This document shows positions 43,474 to 51,453 of a DNA stretch of 51,838 nucleotides, one piece after another (within the stretch, counting starts at the first letter, position 1; every line of letters starts with the position of its first letter). Source of the stretch: Chloroflexota bacterium. Lineage in GTDB: Bacteria > Chloroflexota > Dehalococcoidia > Lucifugimonadales > UBA3495. The stretch is taken from contig PAJQ01000024.1 in NCBI GenBank assembly GCA_002710215.1, positions 1 to 51,838 of the forward strand. The letters are read 5' to 3'. The position numbers were made by a program, and so were the translations under genes. Below the pieces are notes generated by a model, which saw nothing but the letters and a program-made list of their open reading frames with translations, was not told the origin of the DNA and did not search any database.

Positions 43474-43620
43474 TTATGTCTCCTTGAAAGTCCCGTTCTA
43501 AGCCTGCAGCCGGCCGTCACCGGAACATGGCCGGGCGCTTCTCGATGAATGCTTCCGGCTAAACAGTCCCCTCGATTCAGGATGAAGGATTTCCATGGAA
43601 AACCAGGGACGCCATTCTCA

Positions 43621-44094
43621 CTAACCGTTTCCCAAGGATATCACTTCGTCCCATTCTTCCTTGGTGACCGGTTGAACCGACAGCCGCATCCCCCGGCGAG
43701 CCAGAAGCATGGATTCCAACCGGGGGTTCTCCTTGATCTCCTGAAGAGTGACGGGACGGGCAAATTGCTCATCGGCTTGAATATCCACCATCATCCATAT
43801 GGGGTTGTCGGGAGAGCTCTTGGGGTCGTAATGCTTCTCCGCCGGGTCCCAAGACGTGCTATCCGGGTAACCCTCGCGCACTACGTGGGCGAGGCCGATG
43901 ACTGCCATCGGTTTGGCGCTGCTATGGTAGAAGAGCACCCCGTCGCCCACCCGCATGTCGTCGCGCATATAATTGCGTACTTGGTAGTTGCGCACCCCGT
44001 CCCATTCCGCGGTTTGATTTTCCTCGGCCAGAAGGTCGGCAAAGGAATATGCTGTGGGTTCGGACTTGAACAGCCAGTATCGCCGGTCCGCCAT
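43621..44094 (-). CDS. EVE domain protein
   Basis: The 157-residue protein is an EVE-domain protein of the PUA/YTH-like superfamily (thymocyte nuclear protein 1 type). It has RRYWLFKSEPTAYSFADL, WDGVRNYQVRNYMRDDMRVGD near residues 31-51, and VGDGVLFYHSS. It probably binds a modified base in DNA or RNA. Start ATG at 44094, with AAGGAG 6 nt upstream. It lies 37 bases downstream of the AMP-forming ligase on the same strand. EVE proteins often occur beside restriction or CRISPR genes; none is visible here. Confidence 0.92.
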   Translation of the reverse strand: MADRRYWLFKSEPTAYSFADLLAEENQTAEWDGVRNYQVRNYMRDDMRVGDGVLFYHSSAKPMAVIGLAHVVREGYPDSTSWDPAEKHYDPKSSPDNPIWMMVDIQADEQFARPVTLQEIKENPRLESMLLARRGMRLSVQPVTKEEWDEVISLGNG

Positions 44095-44131
44095 GAACGT
44101 CTCCTTTACTGAACCTTCAGCTACTAAACCC

Positions 44132-45793
44132 TCACCGGATGCGTATGCCCGCCGCTTCCCGGTCGAAGCAACCCTGGGTAAGGTCGTCTCGTTCCTGGCG
44201 AAGCAGGTCTTTTCGCACTCTTAGGCTGGGCGTGCGGGGCAATTCATCCCGCAGCTCCAAGTATCTCGGCACCTTGAAGTAGGCCAGGTGCTCGGCACAC
44301 CAGTATACTACCTCCGCTGGTTCCAGCCTCGACTCCTGCCGCCGCGCCACGTAGGCTTTCACTTCGTCTTCGCCCAACTCCGATGGCACAGCGATCACCG
44401 CGCAGTCCAGGACATCGGGATGACGCTTGATCACGTCCTCCACTTCCTGGGAAGAGATGTTCTCACCTCTCCGCCGGATAATGTCCTTCTTTCGGTCCAC
44501 AAAGAACAGGTAGCCATCTTCGTCCATCCAGCCCAGATCTCCGGTATACAACCAGCCATCCCGGAGAGACTGGCGCGTCTGCTCCTCGTTCCGCCAGTAA
44601 CCGGACATCACGGCTGGATTCTTTATGGTAATCTCCCCCACCATGCCAGTGGGGACCGGTTCTCCTGACTCCGAATCGGAGATGCGAACATGGTTTTCGA
44701 AGCGGCGGTCCGGATGCCGGCGAGGCGCGCCCGAAGATGAAGGACGACGCCTGTCTCCGATCCCTTCGATCGTCCCGTAGCAGGTTTCCGTCATCCCGAA
44801 CCCGACGATAATATCGGTGCCAAACCTCTCCTGAAAAGCCTCCAAAAATTCGGGCGGAAAAGCCGGTGAACCGTAAAACAGCCGGACCTGATTGTCCCGG
44901 TCTTGGGGCGTTTCCGGCTGCTTGGACAATACCGGCATCATCATTCCGATGAAGTTAACTACGGTGGCGTTGGCCGCCCGCACTTGGTCCCAGAACCGGG
45001 ATGCGCTGAACCGGTCAACCACCACCAATGTAGCGCCCGCCGCCAGGGACCCCATCGTCGAGTAGTACTGGACGTTGGCGTGGAAAAAGGGCAGACAGGT
45101 GAAGAACCGGTCATCGGGGGTTGCTTGGGTCCAGTGGGCGAAACCCTGTCCTGCGGCAACGTACATCTGGTGCGAAACCATGACGCCCTTCGGGTTGCCG
45201 GTGGTACCCGAGGTGTAGACCAACATGGACACCGAATTCGGAGAAACCGGAGCCGGCGAGGTTAAGGGCTGTGCTTTGGAAAGAGCGTCCGCTAAGCTCG
45301 TCCACCCATCGCCCTCCTCCTCCCCATTCCCGAAGGGGGGACCAGAGGGGGATCCTTCAGCAACAACCAATCTATGACGCACGCTGGAAGCCAGAGCGGA
45401 CGCTTCTTGGGCAACGGAAACCAAAGTGTGGTGCGTTACTAACCCAACCGCCTCGGCGTCGTTTAGGATGTAGGCGGTCTCATCCCGCTTGTAGGCGGTG
45501 TTGATGGGAACGCTGATGGCGCCCAATAAGGACAGGCCGAACCAGCAATACAAGTACTCTAGGCAATTGGGCATAAACAGACCGACCCGGTCCCCCGGCG
45601 CCACGCCCAAATCTTGGAACATCGACGCGGTTCTGCCGACGCTTAGCTGGAGTTGCCAGTAAGTAACTTTCTCCCCGGCCATCTCCACGAAAATTTTATC
45701 GGGGTTCTGGCGGACTGCGGCGTCCAGAAATTCGCCCAGGGACATCTCCCACATCGGGCGGCCAGGACCATGGGACCCGGCGATACTGCTCAT
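44132..45793 (-). CDS. AMP-forming acyl-CoA synthetase family ligase
   Basis: The 553-residue protein is an ANL-superfamily ligase. It has the P-loop YTSGTTGNPKG near residue 192, GFGMTETCYG, YTGDLGWMDEDGYLFFVDRKKD, and a C-terminal IIRRRGENISSQEVE. It activates an organic acid through an adenylate to its CoA ester. Around residue 150 the chain has an acidic insert (SGPPFGNGEEEGDGW) encoded by a GC-rich palindromic repeat (45312-45356). The ATG at 45793 follows a long leader with no clear GGAGG. It lies upstream of the EVE gene on the minus strand. Confidence 0.9.
   Translation of the reverse strand: MSSIAGSHGPGRPMWEMSLGEFLDAAVRQNPDKIFVEMAGEKVTYWQLQLSVGRTASMFQDLGVAPGDRVGLFMPNCLEYLYCWFGLSLLGAISVPINTAYKRDETAYILNDAEAVGLVTHHTLVSVAQEASALASSVRHRLVVAEGSPSGPPFGNGEEEGDGWTSLADALSKAQPLTSPAPVSPNSVSMLVYTSGTTGNPKGVMVSHQMYVAAGQGFAHWTQATPDDRFFTCLPFFHANVQYYSTMGSLAAGATLVVVDRFSASRFWDQVRAANATVVNFIGMMMPVLSKQPETPQDRDNQVRLFYGSPAFPPEFLEAFQERFGTDIIVGFGMTETCYGTIEGIGDRRRPSSSGAPRRHPDRRFENHVRISDSESGEPVPTGMVGEITIKNPAVMSGYWRNEEQTRQSLRDGWLYTGDLGWMDEDGYLFFVDRKKDIIRRRGENISSQEVEDVIKRHPDVLDCAVIAVPSELGEDEVKAYVARRQESRLEPAEVVYWCAEHLAYFKVPRYLELRDELPRTPSLRVRKDLLRQERDDLTQGCFDREAAGIRIR
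45312..45356 (-). repeat. In-frame GC-rich palindromic repeat inside the acyl-CoA ligase gene
   Basis: The plus strand reads CCCTCCTCCTCCCCATTCCC then GAAGGGGGGACCAGAGGGGG. This is the CCCCTCC..GGAGGGG type of small palindrome seen in the CoA-transferase gene at 23100. It adds an acidic segment to the ligase without breaking the frame. Confidence 0.6.
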
Positions 45794-46023
45794 ATCGAAG
45801 TTAATTTTTCCGGCCGGTGACCGTGTATCTGAAGCTTAGGGAAGCTGGAGGAACGGCCTTTTTTAGACAGCGCAGGGCCAGAGGCTCGCTAACTAATCGG
45901 CGAACTCAAACTACCATGTAGCCGCTTTCCGGTCAATGGGGCGGTGACTGGTCGACGCCCAAGTTGACACTATTTCAAGGCCGGTTTAAGCTAAATTTCT
46001 ATCTCTACTAGGACGCTCAAGCA

Positions 46024-46461
46024 ATGCCAGAATCCGTTGACACCAGACGCTTAAAACTGACCAACGAAGAGAGAACTGAAGGAGTCCTTCTGGGCTTCCG
46101 CTGCCTGGAGTGCGACACGGTGATCTTCGGTCCAGGGACTTTCTGTCAACGCTGCACCTCGGCCAAGCTGGAACCCATGGAATTCAGCCAGACCGGCATT
46201 TTGTACAGCTACACCGTGGTCCGGATACCGTCGGCGGGATGGCCGGGACCGGTACCCTACATCCTGGCGCAGGTAGAGCTTTCGGAAGGACCACAGGTGT
46301 TGGCTGAGCTTGTGGACTGCCTGGAGGATGCCTTAGAAATAGGCATGCCGGTGGAACTGACTCTCCAACTTGTACAAGGGGAAGACTCCAGCGCCGCCAA
46401 AGTAGTGTACAAATGGCGGCCTGCCAATCAACCATCCCCCACCGCGGAGGTAGATCCTTGA
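46024..46461 (+). CDS. Zn-ribbon OB-fold protein (DUF35, ChsH2-like)
   Basis: The 145-residue protein has the rubredoxin-like zinc ribbon and OB fold of DUF35. Four cysteines, Cys27-x2-Cys30 and Cys41-x2-Cys44, bind zinc. A GILYSYTVVR strand and a GPVPYILAQVEL OB-fold segment follow. Such proteins are subunits of acyl-CoA thiolase or hydratase complexes. It overlaps the following thiolase by four bases, which fits a heteromeric thiolase. ATG at 46024, with no strong ribosome-binding site just upstream. Confidence 0.9.
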   Translation: MPESVDTRRLKLTNEERTEGVLLGFRCLECDTVIFGPGTFCQRCTSAKLEPMEFSQTGILYSYTVVRIPSAGWPGPVPYILAQVELSEGPQVLAELVDCLEDALEIGMPVELTLQLVQGEDSSAAKVVYKWRPANQPSPTAEVDP

Positions 46462-47612
46462 CCCAATTTCGCCCGGGACGTCAGGTAATGGTGGCCGGGG
46501 TTGGTCTGCATCCTTTTGGCCGGTTTCCGGGAAAAGACCTGCCTACTCTGGCCTTGGAAGCGGTGGTGCCCGCCCTGGGCGACGCCGGCGTCCAATGGCG
46601 TGATATCCAAGTGGCCTACTTCGGTCATGTGTACTACAACGGCATGTCCATGGGAGAAGGCGCCCTAGGCCGGTTGGGGCTAACCGGGATACCCATAATC
46701 AACGTGGAGAACGCCTGCTCCAGCGGCTCTACCGCCTTCTGGCAGGCCTACTGGGGCATAACCACGGGTATCTTCGACCTGGCCCTGGCCTTTGGCGCGG
46801 AGAAGGTGCCCCGGGGCCCGGTGACCGTGACGGCCGAAGACAGCCCGGAGCGGTACATCGGCGCCGACCACATGATGGCCGGTTACGCCTTGCGGATGCG
46901 GCGCTACATGATGGAGACCGGCGCGTCCGAAACGGCCCTGGCCCAAGTGGCGGTGAAAGCGCGCCAGAACGCATCCCTCAATCCCTACTCCCACCGAAAA
47001 GAAACCAATTCCGTGGAGGACGTTCTACAATCCCGAATGATCGCCGACCCTTTGACTCTGTTCCAGTGCTGTCCCACCAGCGAAGGGGCCGCCGCCGCCG
47101 TTCTGGTGGCCGAGGACGCCTTAAGCCGGTACAGTATCGACAAGGCTAGGGCGATACGCATAGCCGCCGCGGTGCTCACCTCCGGTGGCTACAACGGCAA
47201 AGGCAGCGACCACTCGGCCTTCAGCCCCTACCGCACCGAGCCCGCCGCTCTGGAAGCCTACGAGGTCAGTGGACTGAAGCCCGAGGACGTTGACCTGGTC
47301 CAAGTGCACGACGCTGCCACCATCGGCGAACTGCAACAACTTGAGGCCTTGCACCTGATCCCCTTCGGCGAAGCTTGGCGGGCCACCGAGGACGGGCGCA
47401 CCGCCATAACCGGAGACATACCCACCAACACCGACGGCGGCCTGCTGGCCATGGGCCATCCCTTTGGCGCGACGGGTATCCGGATGATCCACGAAACGGT
47501 GCTGCAACTTCGACAGGAGGCAGGCCCGCGCCAGGTGAAGAACGCCCGGGTTGGCTTGGCTGAATGTTCCGGCGCCGGAGACGTAACGACGGTACACATC
47601 CTAACCCGGTAG
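46458..47612 (+). CDS. Thiolase family protein
   Basis: The 384-residue protein is a thiolase of the SCP-2/acetyl-CoA acetyltransferase group. The nucleophile is Cys87 in ENACSSGSTAFW. It also has VQVHDAATIGELQQ, NTDGGLLAMGHPFGATGIRM, and a C-terminal AECSGAGD. It would cleave or form a C-C bond in a beta-ketoacyl-CoA with the DUF35 partner upstream. I chose the TTG at 46458, which shares TTGA with the DUF35 stop and has GGAGG at 46446-46450. An ATG at 46488 is an alternative. Confidence 0.9.
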   Translation: MTQFRPGRQVMVAGVGLHPFGRFPGKDLPTLALEAVVPALGDAGVQWRDIQVAYFGHVYYNGMSMGEGALGRLGLTGIPIINVENACSSGSTAFWQAYWGITTGIFDLALAFGAEKVPRGPVTVTAEDSPERYIGADHMMAGYALRMRRYMMETGASETALAQVAVKARQNASLNPYSHRKETNSVEDVLQSRMIADPLTLFQCCPTSEGAAAAVLVAEDALSRYSIDKARAIRIAAAVLTSGGYNGKGSDHSAFSPYRTEPAALEAYEVSGLKPEDVDLVQVHDAATIGELQQLEALHLIPFGEAWRATEDGRTAITGDIPTNTDGGLLAMGHPFGATGIRMIHETVLQLRQEAGPRQVKNARVGLAECSGAGDVTTVHILTR

Positions 47613-47613
47613 A

Positions 47614-47729
47614 AGCCAGCGATCAGCATTCAGCCGTCAGGCCCCTCGGACCAGTGAAGGATTGCTCGCCGGACCAAGACAACATGCGAATACTAATAGC
47701 TGAAAGCTGAGGGCTGACCGTTGATAGCT
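47614..47729. repeat. GCTGANN heptad element with ~55-bp spacer
   Basis: The left arm (47614-47640) includes CGATCAGCATTCAGCCGTCAG. The right arm (47695-47729) reads ATAGCTGAAAGCTGAGGGCT then GACCGTTGATAGCTT. Complementary heptad runs face each other across unrelated sequence after the thiolase gene. Confidence 0.75.
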
Positions 47730-47746
47730 TTTTGCCGGAGCAAATA

Positions 47747-48034
47747 ATGCCTTCTTTCATAGTAATGGCGGCCATGAAAGGGCGGTTCGTCTCGGACCAG
47801 GGCAATATATACGACAACTTCCAGATGATGGGATACATCGACGCTCCGGGACCTAATGAGGCCGTCACCCAGTTCTTCGACCAGACGCCCTATCCGATCA
47901 GGTGGGAGGACGTGGAGTACCTTTGGGCCGAACAAATGGCGGAATCTGCAAGCAACGCCCATCACGGCGATTACGACCGTGTTTATGTCGAGTCGTTACG
48001 CCGCCGCTGGGAATCGCGGGACGAGATTGGCTGA
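47747..48034 (+). CDS. Small hypothetical protein
   Basis: The 95-residue protein is mixed alpha/beta, opening MPSFIVMAAMKGRF and ending in a charged helix (RVYVESLRRRWESRDE). I do not recognise a family. I chose the ATG at 47747, which has GGAG about 7 nt upstream; a TTG at 47732 is upstream in frame but lacks a site. It lies after the thiolase gene and before a perfect palindrome on the same strand. Confidence 0.6.
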   Translation: MPSFIVMAAMKGRFVSDQGNIYDNFQMMGYIDAPGPNEAVTQFFDQTPYPIRWEDVEYLWAEQMAESASNAHHGDYDRVYVESLRRRWESRDEIG

Positions 48035-48096
48035 AAGTTTGACGCACCAATGCACTGGCGGGCAACCCACCGCTTATGTATGAATCCCCTAACAAT

Positions 48097-48125
48097 GTAA
48101 GGGCGGGTTTGAAACCCGCCCTTAC
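48097..48125. repeat. Perfect 14+1+14 palindrome
   Basis: GTAAGGGCGGGTTT, one G, then AAACCCGCCCTTAC is an exact inverted repeat. No T-run follows. It sits between the small hypothetical gene and the convergent HpcH aldolase gene and has the look of a dispersed palindromic repeat. Confidence 0.9.
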
Positions 48126-48155
48126 TCGTCAACAAAAAAACCAACGAAGGCAAGC

Positions 48156-48944
48156 CTACTTGGCCAGATCTCCGGCCACCTTGCGGAGTTCGGTGAACTC
48201 TGTGCGGAAGCCTTCGGTCAGGGCACGGCGGTCGGTGCCGTGGAGGATGAAGCGGGCCCCCTGGTTGATCCAGTAACTGGATAGCTCCGGATTCTGGTGA
48301 TGCACCAGACAGGCAATGCCCCGGGCAGCACAGGTATCGATCACATGCTTAACAGTGGTCTGGTATTCCGGGCGGTCGTACTGATCGGGGAATCCCAGGG
48401 AGATGCTCATATCGTTGGGACCAACGAATATCCCATCGATGCCGGGGACGTCCAGTATCGCCTCCAGGTTCTTCACGGCGGCGACGCTCTCTATCCCGAT
48501 GATGGCGATGCTATTCTTGTTTCTCTCTTCAAGAAACGCCTTGGTGGCCTCGCTGACGTGCTCTCCGGTCTCTACGACGCGCCGCACCGCGTCGCCCTTC
48601 AAGGGACGCCATTTGGCCGCCCCAATCACTTCCTTAACCTGGTCCACCGTCTCACAGTAGGGCGCCAGGACCCCCTGAGCGCCGGCGTCCATAGCCATGG
48701 TGACGTAATGGGAATCGGGTATGGGAATGCGAACTATGGGCACCACGCCGGTGGTGTTCATCATGGTCAAGAAATCGCCCAATTCGCCCCGGCTGCGAGC
48801 GCCGTGTTCGGTGTCGATGACCGCGTAGTCCAGACCCACCCCGTCCAGTACCGGCAACCAGCGTGGATTCCGGCTCAGACTCAGCATGGTGCCAAAGACC
48901 CGGCCCCCGTCTTTCAATGTTGCTTTTAACTCAGCGCCGTTCAT
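48156..48944 (-). CDS. HpcH/HpaI aldolase family protein
   Basis: The 262-residue protein is a class II pyruvate aldolase fold (HpcH/HpaI/citrate lyase beta). His47 in DTEHGA matches the catalytic base. Arg72 (IVRIP), Glu152 (GIESVAAV) and Asp178 (GPNDMSISLG) match the substrate and metal ligands. It cleaves 4-hydroxy-2-oxo acids to pyruvate and an aldehyde, or a close variant. The ATG at 48944 has AAGGAG about 7 nt upstream. Confidence 0.92.
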   Translation of the reverse strand: MNGAELKATLKDGGRVFGTMLSLSRNPRWLPVLDGVGLDYAVIDTEHGARSRGELGDFLTMMNTTGVVPIVRIPIPDSHYVTMAMDAGAQGVLAPYCETVDQVKEVIGAAKWRPLKGDAVRRVVETGEHVSEATKAFLEERNKNSIAIIGIESVAAVKNLEAILDVPGIDGIFVGPNDMSISLGFPDQYDRPEYQTTVKHVIDTCAARGIACLVHHQNPELSSYWINQGARFILHGTDRRALTEGFRTEFTELRKVAGDLAK

Positions 48945-48957
48945 ACTTCACTCCTTA

Positions 48958-49154
48958 GTTAGCTATCGGCTGTCAGCTATCAGCCATCAGCTCGCCCCGT
49001 TCCCATCCCTCTTGGTTACAGCCTTTTTGCGCGCTTCGTAACCCTAGGAATGGAACACCCAGTCGTTCCCGTTTAGAGAGATTCGCAATTCGCCTCTTAC
49101 AACAAAGGCGTTCAGGGAGGTGGGCGCTGACCGCTGAAAGCTGACAACTGAATG
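48958..49154. repeat. GCTGANN heptad element with ~130-bp spacer
   Basis: The left arm (48958-48992) reads TTAGCTATCGGCTGTCAGCT then ATCAGCCATCAGCTC. The right arm (49125-49154) reads GCGCTGACCGCTGAAAGCTG then ACAACTGAAT. The two are inverted and frame about 130 bases with no gene. This is the largest member of the family in the window and looks like a small non-autonomous element. Confidence 0.7.
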
Positions 49155-49157
49155 CTT

Positions 49158-50240
49158 TTACGGTTTTGCCGTGAGCACGTTCTGACAAAAGACCGCAGTG
49201 TTCACCAGGTCCGGTATCACCACATATTCATTTACCGTGTGCATCTCGTTGGTGGACATTCCGACCACGACACATTCGATGCCGTGGTGGCGCATCACGT
49301 TCGCGTCGGTGCCGCCACCCGAGGGCTTGATGTTGGGTTTAAGGTTCAGATCGCTCATCACCCGGGTCACCAGCTTCACGATCTGATCGTTTGGGTCCAG
49401 ATTGTACATGTGGAACAACACTTCCAATTGGTCATCGATGGTGGCGTCGGCGTACTTTTGCCTGGCCTTCTCGAAAACGGCCTCGACGTCCATCCGCAGC
49501 AGGTCCAGGGTCTCGGTGTTGCGGCTACGGAACTCGCCGCTAAAAGTAGCATCGGAGGGCACGGCGTTACGTACCGATCCGCCGGCGATGGTCCCAACGT
49601 TGAAGGTAGTCTCCTCGTCCAATCGCCCGTTGGGCAACTGGGAAATGATGTCCGACGCGATGCGGATAGCCGAGATCCCCTTCTCCGGCTCAACTCCCGC
49701 ATGGGCCGCCCGGCCCTTAACCGTCACGTCGAAGCCCACGTAAGTGGGACTGGCCCCAGTGATAGTGTTGACCGGTCCATTGCCGTCAAACACCACCGAC
49801 TCTTTGGCTTTGATCATGGAGTAATCCAGGTTGGTGGCGCCGACCAGTCCAATCTCCTCGCCCCGGGTGAAGACTACCTGCACCGGACACCTGGTCAGTC
49901 CCTCATCCTTCACCGACTGCAGCCCTTCCAGTATGGCCGCAACCCCGGCTTTGCAATCGCCGCCCAATATGGTTGTCCCGTCGGAGACGATACGGTCTCC
50001 CTGTATCCTGGGTTTGATGCCCCGCCCCGGCTCCACCGTGTCCATGTGTGCCGATAGGAGCAAGGGTTGACCGCCCTCTTCAGACGCGATCACGTTGCCG
50101 TGGGCGTCCCGGGCCACCTGGAACCCCAATCCTTCCAAGCGGTCTACCAAGTGCCGGGCAACGTCTTCCTCTTCGTCCGAGGGGCTATCGATCTGTACCA
50201 TCTCGCAAAATGAATTGACCAGTCGTTCTTGATCAGCCAT
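49158..50240 (-). CDS. M20 family metallopeptidase (tripeptidase T-like)
   Basis: The 360-residue protein is a di-zinc M20 peptidase. His65 and Asp67 are in SAHMDTVEPG, the bridging Asp95 in GGDCKAG, and the catalytic Glu128 with Glu129 in TRGEEIG. The lid domain is the middle of the chain (about 170-280). Length and the GGDCKAG form resemble PepT/YqjE enzymes that act on short peptides or related amides. ATG at 50240, with AGAAGG upstream. It is followed on the minus strand, after a gap, by the DMT transporter. Confidence 0.92.
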   Translation of the reverse strand: MADQERLVNSFCEMVQIDSPSDEEEDVARHLVDRLEGLGFQVARDAHGNVIASEEGGQPLLLSAHMDTVEPGRGIKPRIQGDRIVSDGTTILGGDCKAGVAAILEGLQSVKDEGLTRCPVQVVFTRGEEIGLVGATNLDYSMIKAKESVVFDGNGPVNTITGASPTYVGFDVTVKGRAAHAGVEPEKGISAIRIASDIISQLPNGRLDEETTFNVGTIAGGSVRNAVPSDATFSGEFRSRNTETLDLLRMDVEAVFEKARQKYADATIDDQLEVLFHMYNLDPNDQIVKLVTRVMSDLNLKPNIKPSGGGTDANVMRHHGIECVVVGMSTNEMHTVNEYVVIPDLVNTAVFCQNVLTAKP

Positions 50241-50348
50241 TTCTACCTTCTTGTCGATGTTGGATAGAGTGGTGCCGCTTTGGAACGCCCGGGAGGCGGC
50301 CCCGCGTATTATACAGCACTCCGTCAGCGTGCGGCCCCGCTTAGCCCG

Positions 50349-51224
50349 CTAAGGCGAGGCGGCGACCGCCACCAGGCCCAACACGATGACCGCCGACCCA
50401 ACGAGCCGGGCCCGTCCAAAGGGCTCCTTCAAGATCACCACTCCCATCAACACGCCGACGACTATCCCAACCTCTCGCGCCGGGGCGATGTAGCTCACCC
50501 GCGACAAGGAAAAGGCAGTGAGCACCAACCCATAGGCCAGGAAAGTCAGCAGGCCGGCAGCCACGATAGACTTCCGGTGGGAACGCCACGTCCGTCCCAG
50601 AGCTTGGGCTCCCCACTTTCGCCGGATGTATGGAAACAGGCAGACGGCCGAACCCAAGGACATCAGATACATGTACAGAAAGGGCTGTACGTGACTGACG
50701 CCCCTTTTGTCGATGATGGCGTAGACCGCGATAGTGAGGCCGGTTAAGACGGCGTAGCGGGCGCCCGTGTTGCCGAGGATGCTCCAGGGTTGGAGCAGGA
50801 ACCGCTGAAGCTCCCCGGTCCACGAGATTATGTAAATCCCGGCGACGATCGCGGCGATACCCAATACCGCCGGGAGGGCAATGGTTTCACCAAGCAAGAC
50901 CACCGCCAGAATTGGCACCAACATCGGACCGAACCCGCGGGCGATGGGGTAGACCACCGATAGGTCGCCTTGGGCGTAGCCGCGGCCCAACAATATGAAA
51001 TACAAGACATGAACAATTACGGTGGCCAAAACAAACAGCCAGCCGATGGGATCGAAAGGAAATAGCCAAAATAGCGTTACGCCCAACGGCGCTAGTAACA
51101 CGGCCGACGCCACCAAGAGGCAAAATATAAATACCTCTTGGTCGTCCGACTTTTTCAGCATGAGATTCCAGGTGGAGTGAGCCAGGGCGGACAGAAGGAC
51201 GAGGCCGAGGGAGAGGGGAGTCAT
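50349..51224 (-). CDS. EamA/DMT family transporter
   Basis: The 291-residue protein has about ten hydrophobic segments in two EamA repeats, typical of drug/metabolite transporters. It starts MTPLSLGLVLLSALAHSTWN and contains AREVGIVVGVLMGVVILKE in the second repeat. It likely moves a small metabolite across the inner membrane. I chose the ATG at 51224. The longer upstream frame has no hydrophobic start, and the ATG has no Shine-Dalgarno but lies directly after a promoter -10 box, so the message may be leaderless. Confidence 0.88.
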   Translation of the reverse strand: MTPLSLGLVLLSALAHSTWNLMLKKSDDQEVFIFCLLVASAVLLAPLGVTLFWLFPFDPIGWLFVLATVIVHVLYFILLGRGYAQGDLSVVYPIARGFGPMLVPILAVVLLGETIALPAVLGIAAIVAGIYIISWTGELQRFLLQPWSILGNTGARYAVLTGLTIAVYAIIDKRGVSHVQPFLYMYLMSLGSAVCLFPYIRRKWGAQALGRTWRSHRKSIVAAGLLTFLAYGLVLTAFSLSRVSYIAPAREVGIVVGVLMGVVILKEPFGRARLVGSAVIVLGLVAVAASP

Positions 51225-51231
51225 GGGGGTG

Positions 51232-51240
51232 AGTATAGCA
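51232..51240 (-). promoter_or_regulatory. Extended -10 promoter of the DMT transporter gene, probably leaderless
   Basis: On the minus strand the bases read TGCTATACT, an extended -10 (TGnTATACT). A start site six to seven bases downstream falls on the ATG at 51224. The intervening CACCCCC has no ribosome-binding site. I see no strong -35. Confidence 0.55.
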
Positions 51241-51453
51241 CCGTCGCTGGAGTCCGGCGGTGATTCTACGGGCAGCCTATGGGGCCCATCTGTCGAACCA
51301 AGCCGCCCGACCTGCCCTGTGCTAATATGTTTGCGGTCGACGCCAGGGCCAGACTCCCAATAGGCCCCCGTGTATCGATCTTCCGTTAAGGCCCTGGCCG
51401 CCCGGCCTCTGGCCGACAGACAATCCCCATCCTCAATCACTAAAGGAGGCTAC

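Noticed and set aside
43621-44094. EVE protein as part of a defence island
   Set aside because: No restriction, CRISPR or other defence gene is near; neighbours are metabolic.
48958-49154. Heptad arms as a CRISPR array
   Set aside because: Units are 7 bases, adjacent and variable, with no regular spacers and no cas gene in the window.
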